Under the pieces are notes generated by a model, which did not search any database, was not told the DNA's origin, and saw nothing but the letters and a program-made list of their open reading frames with translations. Made by a program: the position numbers and the translations under genes. This document shows, piece after piece, positions 14,079-22,380 of a stretch of 64,000 nucleotides of DNA. The DNA comes from Limosilactobacillus reuteri (GTDB lineage Bacteria; Bacillota; Bacilli; Lactobacillales; Lactobacillaceae), in contig NZ_CP139476.1 of the NCBI RefSeq assembly GCF_034259105.1, forward strand, positions 34,429 through 98,428, in the 5' to 3' direction. How positions within the stretch are numbered: the stretch's first letter is position 1; every line of letters begins with the position of its first letter.

Positions 14079-14107
14079 ATTATATAGTGTGAACGCTATA
14101 AAGTCAA
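14079..14107 (-). promoter_or_regulatory. Tandem promoter P4 with palindromic operator
   Basis: -35 TTGACT (14,102-14,107), 17-nt spacer, -10 TATAAT (14,079-14,084), with palindrome TATAGTGTGAACGCTATA at 14,083-14,100. Confidence 0.85.
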
Positions 14108-14120
14108 GAAGTAATTTTAA

Positions 14121-14152
14121 AATAAAAAAACAATAGCATTTTGCCGCTATTG
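14121..14152 (-). terminator. Rho-independent terminator
   Basis: Minus-strand ACAATAGC...GCTATTGT stem followed by seven T. It overlaps the end of the 78-aa regulator candidate and insulates it from the tandem promoters. Confidence 0.85.
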
Positions 14153-14383
14153 TTTTAGATCCTTTAAGCGTTGTTCTATATCGGAATGTAATGCTTTTAA
14201 GTCGTTTATATATTGTGTACGATTTTCATTTATTGCTTTTGCGCCTTTTGTATTTCCTTTAAGGTTTATTAAAACAAAAGAACGCGCCGCCCTTTTCTTT
14301 TGATTATAAGTAACATTTAACGGATTTTTTGCGTTCCAGTTGCTAACTGCTTTTAATTGCGCTCTACTTGTTTTATTTTCCAT
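14147..14383 (-). CDS. Small basic protein, candidate regulator of the tandem promoters
   Basis: 78 residues; ATG 14,381-14,383 is preferred (GAGGCG eight bases upstream) over an in-frame start ten codons earlier. It begins with SRAQLKAVSNWNAKNPLNV and continues RARSFVL-like (RAARSFVLINL), resembling a widespread family of small Firmicutes plasmid proteins that start with a K-A-Q-L-K-A-x-x-x-W-N motif. Very basic, helical C-terminus. Its own upstream region (14,401-14,420) carries a variant of the palindrome found in P1-P4, so it may be the repressor of all five sites. Regulatory role is inference. Confidence 0.55.
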   Translation of the reverse strand: MENKTSRAQLKAVSNWNAKNPLNVTYNQKKRAARSFVLINLKGNTKGAKAINENRTQYINDLKALHSDIEQRLKDLKQ

Positions 14384-14400
14384 TCTTTCGCCTCTTTTCG

Positions 14401-14420
14401 TTATAAAGTACACGTTATAA
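14401..14420 (-). promoter_or_regulatory. Variant palindrome upstream of the 78-aa gene
   Basis: TTATAAAGTACACGTTATAA is an imperfect palindrome resembling the P1-P4 operator (same arms TATA...TATA, centre changed). It lies 18 bp before the start codon, overlapping the probable -10. Confidence 0.5.
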
Positions 14421-14545
14421 TTATTATAACATACTTACAACCCTAACAGAATAGAAAATAGCACCCTTTTTTATTTCTATATAATGAAAGAAAAAATCTA
14501 CTGAAGAAGATTTAATTTTCTTAAAAAATTTAATTGATAATAAAT

Positions 14546-15824
14546 GGTGGATTATAGAATGAAGTTAGCCACCCAGTTGGTGGTAAATAAAAAACGCCAT
14601 TCGGCGTGACATCAGGTATCATATTAAGTGAACCAAACCTATATGAAAGGATGTCCGTCAAATGACGCACTTAAATGATACCATGTCTACTAGTTTATTG
14701 ACTACTCATAAAAAGAATGCTCATCTTACTAAAGAAGAACGTGTGATGATTGCGACTTTAAAGTCGCAAGGACTTTCCAATCGCGCAATTGGTCGCCAAT
14801 TAGGAGTTAATCATCAAACAATTAATAACGAGCTCAACCGTGGTACGGTCCGCCAACTTCGTCGTCAAAAATCTAATGGTAAGATTTACGAATATTCTTA
14901 CTACATCTATAGTTATGAAGCTGGTCAGGCCACATATCTTGAACATCACCGCCATTCTGGTCGTCGTCGCTTATATTATTCTTCAAAGCAATTTTTACGA
15001 TTAGCTGATCAGCTAATGCTTGGTGAGTTTGACGACCACCATTACTCCCCACAAGCGGTTATTTATAAGGCTCGAGATTTAATGAATGATGGCACCCTGA
15101 TCCCAAAGTCGGTTGTAACTTTATATCAATGGATTAATGAGGGTGTGCTTCGTACGTCCAATTTAGACCTCTTTGAAAAACCTAAACGTAAGCATCATCG
15201 AACTCATCCGCAAGCTAAAAGGTGCTTAGGGCCTAATATTGCTCAACGACCTCAAACTGCGGACCAACGGTCCGAAATTGGCCATTGGGAACTAGATACA
15301 GTTCAGGGACAGAAAAACGGTAATGACAGTGTTGTACTAGTAATGACTGATCGCCTTTCACGAGTTAATATCACGAGTAAAATTGCTGGTAAAACTGCGC
15401 ATGCAGTAAATCAGTTCTTTATAAATTTACGCCAGAAAATGGGCACAGATGCTTACTATCGCATCTTTAAGACAATAACCTCTGACAACGGTTCAGAATT
15501 TAGTGAGTTAACACAAGTTCACGATCATGTTTTCTATGCTGATCCGTATTCCCCTTGGGAACGTGGATCCAATGAGATCAATAACCGGTTTCTCCGCAAG
15601 GAGATTACCAAAGGTGAAGCTATAAATAACTATAGTAGTGCTCAGATCATAGCGACTAATGATTGGATGAATCACTATCCACGAGCTATGTTTAATGGAC
15701 ATTCGTCAATGGATATCTATCGTAAGGCCTTCTACCAAGAGATATCACAGCTCCATCAACCAATAATCAATTGGTCAGTATTATTTATTTGAGTCCAGTG
15801 GCTAACTTATTCTTGAAATTTAGG
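14546..15824 (+). mobile_element. IS30-family insertion sequence
   Basis: The ends share AGAAT-(G)-AAGTTAGCCAC (left 14,556-14,573; right, complement, ~15,799-15,815). The 13-bp sequence ATTGATAATAAAT flanks it on both sides (14,533-14,545 and 15,825-15,837), likely marking the insertion site, although this is long for an IS30 target duplication. A lone copy of the right end is at 51,509-51,537. Confidence 0.8.
14662..15792 (+). CDS. IS30-family transposase
   Basis: 376 residues, complete. N-terminal helix-turn-helix LTKEERVMIATLKSQGLSNR then IGRQLGVNHQTINNEL (residues ~23-62). DDE core: IGHWELDTVQG (Asp), TSDNGSEF (Asp), and PWERGSNEINNRFLRKEI (Glu), the exact IS30 layout. The reading frame is intact. 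It lies between the early-gene promoters and the plasmid maintenance region, probably without disturbing either. A hairpin (14,587-14,605, ACGCC-ATTC-GGCGT) sits near its left end. Confidence 0.9.
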   Translation: MTHLNDTMSTSLLTTHKKNAHLTKEERVMIATLKSQGLSNRAIGRQLGVNHQTINNELNRGTVRQLRRQKSNGKIYEYSYYIYSYEAGQATYLEHHRHSGRRRLYYSSKQFLRLADQLMLGEFDDHHYSPQAVIYKARDLMNDGTLIPKSVVTLYQWINEGVLRTSNLDLFEKPKRKHHRTHPQAKRCLGPNIAQRPQTADQRSEIGHWELDTVQGQKNGNDSVVLVMTDRLSRVNITSKIAGKTAHAVNQFFINLRQKMGTDAYYRIFKTITSDNGSEFSELTQVHDHVFYADPYSPWERGSNEINNRFLRKEITKGEAINNYSSAQIIATNDWMNHYPRAMFNGHSSMDIYRKAFYQEISQLHQPIINWSVLFI

Positions 15825-15939
15825 ATTGATAATAAATTACTGGAATTAAAAAATAAAGATAATAATTATATAGGGTAACACATTAATGTATAGCGTGTTG
15901 CCCTTTTATGTTGCGATTATATGTTAGCGCTTACATAAT

Positions 15940-16120
15940 GATCTATGTAGTGTAGTAGTGTATAGGTAGTAGAGTGTATGATGATCTATGTAGTAGAGTG
16001 TATGATGATCTATGTAGCGTGTATGATGATCTATAGATGTATATAGTGATATGTATAGATGTATTGAGTGAGTAAGTGAGTAAGTGAGTAAGTGAGTGAG
16101 TGAGTGAGTGAGGTGTATTT
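15940..16120. repeat. Tandem repeats: 21-24-bp units then GAGT microsatellite
   Basis: Units of the form GTGTATGATGATCTATGTAG repeat three to four times (15,940-16,040), followed by GAGTGAGTAAGT-type 4-bp repeats (16,066-16,115). No gene here. Direct repeats near plasmid maintenance genes can be iterons, but no matching Rep gene adjoins. Confidence 0.7.
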
Positions 16121-16440
16121 GATATATATGATAATGTTTTCATATGTTGTTATGATGGATCAAGTGAATAGTATGGTATTGATATGTATGTTAGTTAGGT
16201 AAACGGTTATTTATTATATTAGGGTGTGGATTGGGCTATTAAGTGAGTGAATTTATTGGTGTGTTTGTTTGGTGAGTGGTCGGGTGGTCGGGTGGTATGG
16301 TGAGAAGCGTGTAGCGTGTTTTATTGGGGGTTTTATTGGGGGTTTGTTTGGGTTGTTATGTTAGGTTGTTAAGGTGTAAAGTGGTGTGGTGGTGTGAGTT
16401 GGGTGAAGAATTGTGAAGTATTGTGAAGTTAGTAGATTAT
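16120..16440. other. GT-rich gene-free stretch
   Basis: Strong strand asymmetry: the plus strand is rich in G and T (TTTTATTGGGGG twice; GTGGTGTGGTGGTGTGAG). No reading frame with a ribosome site. Could be an origin-linked or transfer-origin-linked region; no nick site could be identified. Confidence 0.5.
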
Positions 16441-17700
16441 TATATATGAAAAATTTTTCATGTAAGATTGAAACCCATTTCACTAATTTAATAAAAAACG
16501 ATCATAACAGTTGAAACAAAATAATATAAAATATATTAATAAACACTTGACAATATAACATTTTTATGCAGTTATAAATTTGCAACCCTTATTTACTTAC
16601 TAATTAAAAGTTAAATAGCTATATATCAAATAACATCTATTATTTGATATATTTTGGTATAGACCACAGCGGGGGTTATTTTACTCAAAACGCCTAAAAT
16701 ATAGGGCGCAATTCTGTATCAGTTGCTTATTCCACACACCACAAAACAATATCAATCCATTTCGAATTAATATCACTTCGCCTTAAACCACATCTGAATC
16801 CTTTCCTATTTATAAAATTACTCCCAAAATTCGGCAACCATTTATCAAAATTTTCAAAATCACGAAAATGTCACCTTAGGTTTTCATACTATTCTTTTCA
16901 TAAAATCGCCTGTATTTTCATAAAGTCTATCCAAGTTTTCATAGAAATATGGCAACCATTTTCACAATTTCACATTACTCTATCCTCACTAAATAGATTT
17001 TTGTGAATTTTTCTTCACTAACTTATTATCGCTCGAATTATTGACTAAATTTTCATCACAAGCCTTATGAAAACACTCCATTTTCATAAAATTACACCAT
17101 TATTCTCTACACCATATTTCGTGTTAGTACGGGGTATATTTACTCTATTTAGAGGTACTTTATATTTGGCAACCATCACAAAGAGGACAATATACCTTTA
17201 TTTGTCTTATTATTTTTCATATATTTTCTCTAAATTTTACTTTTTACTTCTTCATTACCTGAATAAAATGCCTAAAAATTTGGTTTAATACGAATGACTA
17301 CTTTTAGCTTGTTTATCTCACTTTTGCCTTCTATTTTGTGAATCACAAAAAGCTATTAAAACATTCCCATTTTTATGTAGCTAACACTAGACAGTATTTT
17401 TATCACACCAAAATAACAAACACCTTATTTAAGGTTTCACCCACTAAAAAGGGAATCCGTATTAAAACACATCTTTGATAATACTCAAATTATTAATAAG
17501 CCACAGTAATAGGGTAGAAAAATAAGCTTTTCAATATCGAGATTGTGAATTTTCACTTTCGTTGTAAATCATTTTTGACCTATTTTTACCCCTATATCAT
17601 TCAGAGAAAAACGTAGCTCAGCTCCCTATTCTATATACTTAAGATACGATTACCTTAAAAACACAAAACTATCATAAGCCACATAAAACATTGAAAATTT
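16441..17700. other. AT-rich gene-free stretch with short repeats
   Basis: About 1.26 kb without a supported gene. It contains a 12-bp perfect inverted repeat, TATATCAAATAA / TTATTTGATATA (16,622-16,651), the palindrome ATGAAAAATTTTTCAT (16,446-16,461), at least six TTTTCAT(A/C) words at 16,870-17,095, and GGCAACCAT three times (about 16,843, 16,949, 17,168). These may be protein-binding sites. A hydrophobic 73-codon frame at 17,067-17,288 lacks a ribosome site and is not called. Confidence 0.5.
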
Positions 17701-17705
17701 TAAAC

Positions 17706-17739
17706 AAAAAACAGCGATAGCAAATAAATACCACCGCTG
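17706..17739 (-). terminator. Terminator of the Fst-like toxin message
   Basis: Minus strand: CAGCGGTGGT pairs with GCTATCGCTG (10 bp with G-U pairs) around an 8-nt loop, followed by six T. Confidence 0.85.
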
Positions 17740-17752
17740 AAATAGTTACGGA

Positions 17753-17842
17753 TTACTTATGTAACCACTTACTAATCTTTTTAATTAAATGTTTAACGTG
17801 CTTATTAGGCACGAACAATATTATTAAGCACCAATGCGACAC
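17753..17842 (-). CDS. Fst/Ldr-like type I toxin peptide
   Basis: A 29-residue frame starting at GTG 17,840-17,842: MSHWCLIILFVPNKHVKHLI followed by KKISKWLHK. This fits the Fst/Ldr pattern of a short hydrophobic N-terminal span, a Pro and a late W-L with a charged tail. Such peptides insert into the membrane and kill plasmid-free cells. AGGAGG lies 9 bases upstream but is locked in AGGAG-TAAC-style pairing with CTCCT, a start-site hairpin like those in Fst messages. A strong terminator follows. A small RNA made divergently (17,939-18,026) shares two sequences complementary to this message. Composition is less hydrophobic than classical Fst, so the family call is tentative; the module layout is the stronger evidence. 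Confidence 0.6.
   Translation of the reverse strand: MSHWCLIILFVPNKHVKHLIKKISKWLHK
17791..17829. repeat. Pairing repeats inside the toxin gene
   Basis: GTTTAACGTG (17,791-17,800) and AACAATATTATTAAGC (17,814-17,829) recur exactly in the divergent small RNA at 17,991-18,000 and 17,939-17,954. The plus-strand RNA would pair with the toxin message at both, as DRa and DRb do in the pAD1 par locus. Confidence 0.8.
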
Positions 17843-17938
17843 AAGGAGTTACCTCCTCTCTGCACTAGTCGGGTTTCCTACGCCCGCTCAAATGTGCTTT
17901 TCAATTGTATCATATTAATTTCATGTTATAATATATAT

Positions 17939-18026
17939 AACAATATTATTAAGCCGTGTGTATCGTGGGTGCTTCCTAACTCACGGATCGGTTTAACGTG
18001 GGGTACCTGAAAAGGTATCCTTTTTT
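17939..18026 (+). ncRNA. Antitoxin small RNA of the Fst-like system
   Basis: Promoter TTGTAT-16 nt-TATAAT (TATAAT at 17,927-17,932) gives a start near 17,939. The ~88-nt RNA ends at an 8-bp terminator stem, GGGTACCT-GAAA-AGGTATCC (18,001-18,020), plus six T. It begins with a 16-nt block complementary to codons 5-10 of the toxin gene and carries a second 10-nt block further on. The two genes diverge, so pairing must act in trans. Confidence 0.65.
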
Positions 18027-18040
18027 GTTTTAAATGATAA

Positions 18041-18080
18041 GCCAGAGCAACTAATTTATCAGTAGCTCTGGCTTTTTCAT
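18041..18080. terminator. Strong stem-loop terminator
   Basis: GCCAGAGC pairs with GCTCTGGC, followed on the plus strand by TTTTT. It lies between the small RNA and the end of the parR gene and blocks read-through in the plus direction. Confidence 0.75.
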
Positions 18081-18140
18081 ATTTTATATCACTTTATATG
18101 CTTTTATTCTAACTAAAACATACATAATCATACTATAGTC

Positions 18141-18521
18141 TCACGATAACATATCTAAGTTAGGTTTATTTTTCAATTTAGAACTCAAAGAACTGTCATT
18201 AGTTTTAGAGTCATTGTCGTTTTTCTTATTTCCAATTCTTGTCTTTAATTTACGCTTGGACTTTTCTTCAACATCGACATCAACATTCTTTTCTACCGAC
18301 GTCTTTTCTTCTGGTTTTGAAACAGTGCTAACTGTATTTAACCGTCCATCTAAGCTTGCACTATCTAAAATAGCTTGGATAAGATCACCAGTTCCATATT
18401 TTCTAACTACCATTTCTAATGCCCTAATAGCAGCCGGAGAAAATTGTGACTGATTTTTAGCCCATTCTGCAACTTTTGAATCCTCGGGAATAAGGATAGT
18501 TTTTCTAATCATTTTTGCCAT
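18141..18521 (-). CDS. parR: ParR-like centromere-binding protein
   Basis: 126 residues; ATG 18,519-18,521 preferred (a GTG three codons earlier is possible). The N-terminal third (MIRKTILIPEDSKVAEWAKN) has the strand-helix-helix start of ribbon-helix-helix proteins; the rest is a charged, low-complexity tail (VEEKSKRKLKTRIGNKKND) as in many ParR/AlfB partners that touch the actin filament. It follows the actin-like gene by only 14 bp, the standard parMR operon order. It would bind parC and cap ParM filaments to push plasmid copies apart. The call rests mostly on context and size. Confidence 0.7.
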   Translation of the reverse strand: MAKMIRKTILIPEDSKVAEWAKNQSQFSPAAIRALEMVVRKYGTGDLIQAILDSASLDGRLNTVSTVSKPEEKTSVEKNVDVDVEEKSKRKLKTRIGNKKNDNDSKTNDSSLSSKLKNKPNLDMLS

Positions 18522-18535
18522 AAAAATCACACTCT

Positions 18536-19747
18536 CTATAAGGCTTCAACAATTACTTGTAATCCTAATTCATTTAAATATTGTGCATATTCTTTATCAA
18601 TCCAAATTACTGGAACATCATATCCACCGCTGAAGCTCTTAAGTTTTTCATTCAATACTTCGCGAAGATTACTCTCATCTAGCATTGGAATGGAGCCACC
18701 ACCATATACGTAAACAAGTTCAGTATCCTTAGCGATACGCATTGTTTGACTAACTGTATCGATGATTTTGTCAGCTAATGGTTCTAATTGGTCATAAACT
18801 ACTTGACGTACTTTATCTTGGCGAGTTCGACGCAATGGACTGACCTTTTCAGATAAGAAACTCTGTAATTGTGAACGTTCCTCGAAATTCATTTGTTGAT
18901 CTTGAAGAACGCGTACTGCATCTTGTAATACATTTCCGTATCCTTGTGGTAATGAAGCTGATGCTGCTGGATTAGCCTTACCGTTAATGATTGCTACTAC
19001 ATCAGTAGTCCCTTCTCCGATATCAATTCCAAGTACATTTCGTGAATTAATAAGGTCGTCAGCTTCAACTTCATCCTTCATTTCTGAATAGTTCTTATCA
19101 AAGTCTTCCTTAATTTTATCTGTTAATCCATCATAATCGGAGGAAATAAGCATTTGGGCTGTTTCACCTTCTAATGCAACATATACCTTATTAAATTCGA
19201 TAGTTACATTAATTGGGTCCTTGAAGTTATGGAAAGTTACTGTATGAGTACTACCCATGTAACGTTCTTTGTAACGATCTTTTGCATTATTTACCTTACC
19301 TTCTGAAATAGGTAACGCAGTCGCCATATTAACTTTTACCTTTAGAATCTCCTTTAAGTCTTGTCCAGCTTCATATGCTTCTTTTACTTTCTTTCCAGCT
19401 ATCAAACTTAAAGTAAGAATAATAGCTAAATCTGTCTCTGATTTACCAGTGAAGTCATTAACATCAAAAGACCTCATGGATAGACCACTGTCAATAGCTG
19501 CATTACCAATCAAAAATCTTCCAGAGGTTTTTACTGCATTACTTGACACACTAACATCCATATTATTAAGGAAGTGCTTCATATAAACATCTTGGTCTTG
19601 CTTAGAATCAAATTCCATAGGAGCTTGTACATCTTGTGGACGTTCTGCTGCTATAACTGATGGAAACTTAATATTTTCACCATCAACATTTGCTTTTACA
19701 GAACCATATCCCAAATCATTTGCAACTTTCATAATCTTCTCAACCAT
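18536..19747 (-). CDS. parM: ParM-like actin ATPase for plasmid segregation
   Basis: 403 residues; ATG 19,745-19,747 with GGAGGTAGAAATA before it. Actin/Hsp70-fold motifs: phosphate-1 ANDLGYGSVKANVDGENIKF (residues ~8-27), phosphate-2 VLGIDIGEGTTDVVAI (mid-protein, Asp and Gly/Thr contacts) and the adenosine motif LVYVYGGGSIPM near the C-terminus. Such proteins polymerise with ATP to segregate low-copy plasmids (type II partition). Forms an operon with parR; the AT-rich palindromic stretch upstream is the likely centromere/promoter. Confidence 0.85.
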   Translation of the reverse strand: MVEKIMKVANDLGYGSVKANVDGENIKFPSVIAAERPQDVQAPMEFDSKQDQDVYMKHFLNNMDVSVSSNAVKTSGRFLIGNAAIDSGLSMRSFDVNDFTGKSETDLAIILTLSLIAGKKVKEAYEAGQDLKEILKVKVNMATALPISEGKVNNAKDRYKERYMGSTHTVTFHNFKDPINVTIEFNKVYVALEGETAQMLISSDYDGLTDKIKEDFDKNYSEMKDEVEADDLINSRNVLGIDIGEGTTDVVAIINGKANPAASASLPQGYGNVLQDAVRVLQDQQMNFEERSQLQSFLSEKVSPLRRTRQDKVRQVVYDQLEPLADKIIDTVSQTMRIAKDTELVYVYGGGSIPMLDESNLREVLNEKLKSFSGGYDVPVIWIDKEYAQYLNELGLQVIVEAL

Positions 19748-19858
19748 TATTTCTACCTCCAATTTATAATATAATCATATTATATCATACTTTATATTAT
19801 TTAGGAACAATCAAATATGATATTTTAAGTTTTTCTATGATATTATTTACCAACTTGA
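19748..19858 (-). promoter_or_regulatory. parMR promoter and candidate parC centromere
   Basis: AT-rich 110 bp with four ATATCATA/TATGATAT-type repeats in both orientations and a possible -35/-10 pair (TTGTTC, 17 nt, TGATAT). Repeats directly upstream of parMR are where ParR normally binds; the exact site is not proven. Confidence 0.45.
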
Positions 19859-19859
19859 G

Positions 19860-20114
19860 CTAGTCTTTAAGATACTTAACAAATTTACTATTCGTTAACC
19901 CCAAGCCAATAAGTTTATTTATGACTTTTGCTTGGGTAGTTCTTTCCTCGTATGCTATTCTGCCTAATTTATTTCGTAAAATTCAGAAGAAATTCTAATT
20001 GTTCTCGTGTTTTTGCATCCGAACTATAGTACTTGTCAGGTATGGTAATATTTTCCTGCTTAAGCTTTTCTAAATACTTGATAATATTTTCATTTCATCT
20101 GGCGTTAATTCCAT
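19860..20114 (-). pseudogene. Decayed small gene
   Basis: Starts at ATG 20,112-20,114 after AGGAGTGGG, reading MELTPDEMK, then needs one frame change to continue as NIIKYLEKLKQENITIPD and KYYSSDAKTREQLEFLLN, and another to finish as GRIAYEERTTQAKVINKLIG through VKYLKD and TAG at 19,860-19,862. Together the three frames make one plausible ~85-residue protein broken by two single-base changes. Family unknown. Confidence 0.6.
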
Positions 20115-20139
20115 TAATCCCACTCCTCTTAATGCAAAT

Positions 20140-20335
20140 ATTGTTCATATTGCAAATAATGCATATATAATTAGCATTAATCGTATAGCAAATAATACTA
20201 ATATTGCTTTAAGCATAAATAAATTATACCATTGTTTTTCACAGTTTCAATATTTTTTGCATTATAAATAATGCTAGTATTATTTATAATCTTCATAATT
20301 CATATATTGCAAATAATCTATGTAAGATATTTAAT
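20140..20335. repeat. GCAAATAAT/ATTATTTGC repeats near the parA operon
   Basis: At least five copies of TGCAAATAAT-like or GCATAAATAA-like words in both orientations between 20,150 and 20,335, and similar GCATTATT words at 21,790-21,930 upstream of parA. They bracket the type I partition operon and are the likely centromere sites for its ribbon-helix-helix partner. Confidence 0.55.
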
Positions 20336-20342
20336 GCAAATA

Positions 20343-20388
20343 AAAAGAACACTCTCTGTCATCTTTATGACGAAAGTGTTCTTTTTAT
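20343..20388 (-). terminator. Terminator after the parA operon
   Basis: AAAAAGAACACTCTC pairs with the GAAAGTGTTCTTTTT arm; bidirectional, closing the parA partner gene on the minus strand. Confidence 0.85.
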
Positions 20389-20798
20389 TAATTCAATTCT
20401 TCTTTATCGTATATCAAACTATCTACCTTTTTAAGTTCGAGAAGTAGTCTAAATACTTTTTCATCGCTATCACTCATTGCGCCACTCTCTATATATTTTC
20501 TAAATACATCAATAATAGCATCATCCTGTGATTCACAATTTGCCACTTGTTTATAAGCATTAATTATATCTACCGCTTGATCGCTAATCCTAATCATCTT
20601 AGTAGACTTATTTTTTCTTGGTCTACCTTTACCTCTCTTTTTAACTTCTGGTTTCTTTTCGGTGGTTTTTTTCTGATGAACAGAAGCATCATATCTCTTT
20701 TCTGGAGTTGAGGGTTTTGTTTCTGCCACTCCTGGAGTAGCATTTTTCTTTCTTCTATTCTTGTTTTCCTTATTAAATTGGGTAAATAGATCAGACAA
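20388..20798 (-). CDS. ParA partner, ribbon-helix-helix-like DNA-binding protein
   Basis: 136 residues. A disordered, basic N-terminal region (residues 1-65: KENKNRRKKNATPGV; KKRGKGRPRKNKSTK with an AT-hook-like GRPRK) precedes a ribbon-helix-helix-like segment KMIRISDQAVDIINAYKQ (residues ~67-84) and an acidic helical C-terminus. It lies 3 bp after parA. In type I partition the small second protein binds the centromere and stimulates ParA ATP hydrolysis. Role assigned from position plus the ribbon-helix-helix pattern. Confidence 0.65.
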   Translation of the reverse strand: MSDLFTQFNKENKNRRKKNATPGVAETKPSTPEKRYDASVHQKKTTEKKPEVKKRGKGRPRKNKSTKMIRISDQAVDIINAYKQVANCESQDDAIIDVFRKYIESGAMSDSDEKVFRLLLELKKVDSLIYDKEELN

Positions 20799-20801
20799 AG
20801 T

Positions 20802-21749
20802 TTATCCCTCCAATTTCTTTAACCGTTCTAATATTTCATCTGTTAGCCGATTGTAAACATAGTGTACCTTTATATCGTGGAAGTCACCCTTTCCATATTC
20901 AGCATCTTTATCGGCTATTCCCATACGACCAAATCGCTTAAGACGCTCCATATGTTTAATTATGTTCTTAAAGACTCCATCTTTACCAAATGACTCTTTC
21001 GCGTCTTTCAAAATTTGCGTATCCAATCCTGCTCTATTTTCAAGTAAGACAGGAAGCACTCCAAGAATATTAAAACTAATAGAAGGATAGTTATTGAACA
21101 TTTTTTGTAAGTATACGAAAAACGCCTCAGCACCATCTAGTGAATCTTGTTGTGTTTGTAAAACAATAATAATATCATCTGCTGCATAAACTGCGGAATC
21201 AGTAAAAACTGATAGAGTTGGTGGAACATCTACGATAACAAAATCATAATTTTCTTTGACTTTATCTAGTTGTTTTGCAAAGTAAGAAATTCTTTTTTCT
21301 TTATAGTTTTCTTCATTAGGCATAAATGTCATTTCCAAAAAATCGGGGTATTCTGTAAAGTCATCAGAAGAAGGAAGTAAATATAAATTGTCCATTACCT
21401 TAACGATAGCGTTCTTTATATCTCCTTCGCTAAGAGCTAACATCATTGTTTCTTTTATTCGAAGCTGTTTTCTTTCTCTTTCCTTAAAAACTTCTTCAAC
21501 TTCTTTATCTATATCTGCCTTTGAAAGTTTATCTTTTGATTTCTTATTAAGTTCTTTGACAAACTCTTTCTCACTTTGATTATTTTGGCGTGCGTATGTT
21601 CGCGTTAATAAATGTGTTGCATTCGATTGTGGGTCTAAATCACACACTAAAGTCTTATAACCTTTCTTGGCTAATTGATATGCAGTCATGACAGAATTGG
21701 TTGTTTTACCGACACCACCTTTAAAATTAGCATAAACTAGAACAGGCAT
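20802..21749 (-). CDS. parA: ParA-family partition ATPase
   Basis: 315 residues. Deviant Walker A KGGVGKTTNSVMTAYQL at residues ~10-26, then switch I VCDLDPQSNATHLL (~37-50), and Walker B FVIVDVPPTLSVFTDSA (mid-protein). This is the ParA/Soj MinD-type family. It has an inserted charged helical segment after ~residue 55 (KELNKKSKDKLSKADIDKEV). It makes the plasmid ride on the nucleoid surface. It stands with its small DNA-binding partner, giving a second partition module beside parMR. Confidence 0.9.
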   Translation of the reverse strand: MPVLVYANFKGGVGKTTNSVMTAYQLAKKGYKTLVCDLDPQSNATHLLTRTYARQNNQSEKEFVKELNKKSKDKLSKADIDKEVEEVFKERERKQLRIKETMMLALSEGDIKNAIVKVMDNLYLLPSSDDFTEYPDFLEMTFMPNEENYKEKRISYFAKQLDKVKENYDFVIVDVPPTLSVFTDSAVYAADDIIIVLQTQQDSLDGAEAFFVYLQKMFNNYPSISFNILGVLPVLLENRAGLDTQILKDAKESFGKDGVFKNIIKHMERLKRFGRMGIADKDAEYGKGDFHDIKVHYVYNRLTDEILERLKKLEG

Positions 21750-22325
21750 TCGTCTCCCTCATTTCCTCATTATTTTTAGTAATATTAGTATTAATTGCAT
21801 TTTTTGCATTACATGTATACAAATATTATATCCTAAACAAAACCCACTGTTAAGGCTTTTTTATGTTTTCACCACTGCATTATTAGCATTATTCATAATT
21901 CTTATATGCTTTGAATTATTTGCTATATATTTAATGCAAAATATAAGAATTAACCTATCTACGGTTAATAACAAGAAAAAATAATCGTTTACTTTTCCAA
22001 CGCATTGTTGTATCTTTAAAACATAAGTTAATAAAATAACAAGTAATTAAATGAAATGTTTATTAGCTTTTCAGAATACACATAACAATGTTTTAACTAA
22101 AACGGAATCTAAAATGATATCGTCATTGGTTAGTAGATAGAGTGTGAAAAAATTTTTTATTTTTCTATCGATCAGTGATTTTATATAATCAAGCACAACA
22201 GAATGTTGTGTTAAACGATGACGAAACATGTCATTACAACGAATTCACTATTATCTATTGATAAATTAATCTTTGATCAATTAAGCTAATTTTAGGATAA
22301 ATTTGATAAATTTATTTTGACACGT
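21750..22325. other. AT-rich intergenic region between parA and rep
   Basis: About 575 bp without a supported gene. It contains the parA promoter region and GCATTATT/AATTATTTGC words (21,790-21,930) that echo those at 20,140-20,335. No other feature seen. Confidence 0.5.
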
Positions 22326-22354
22326 TTGTCTATCTAATTTAGCGATGATAATAT
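22326..22354 (+). promoter_or_regulatory. rep promoter
   Basis: TTGTCT (22,326-22,331), 17-nt spacer, TAATAT (22,349-22,354), upstream of the rep leader. Confidence 0.55.
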
Positions 22355-22380
22355 TAGAATATCAATTAAATATAAGGCAT

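Noticed and set aside
15940..16120. Tandem repeats as a CRISPR array
   Set aside because: No conserved repeat-spacer alternation and no cas genes; low-complexity tandem units.
17067..17288. A 73-codon hydrophobic frame
   Set aside because: No ribosome site, AT-rich low-complexity composition, no plausible neighbours.
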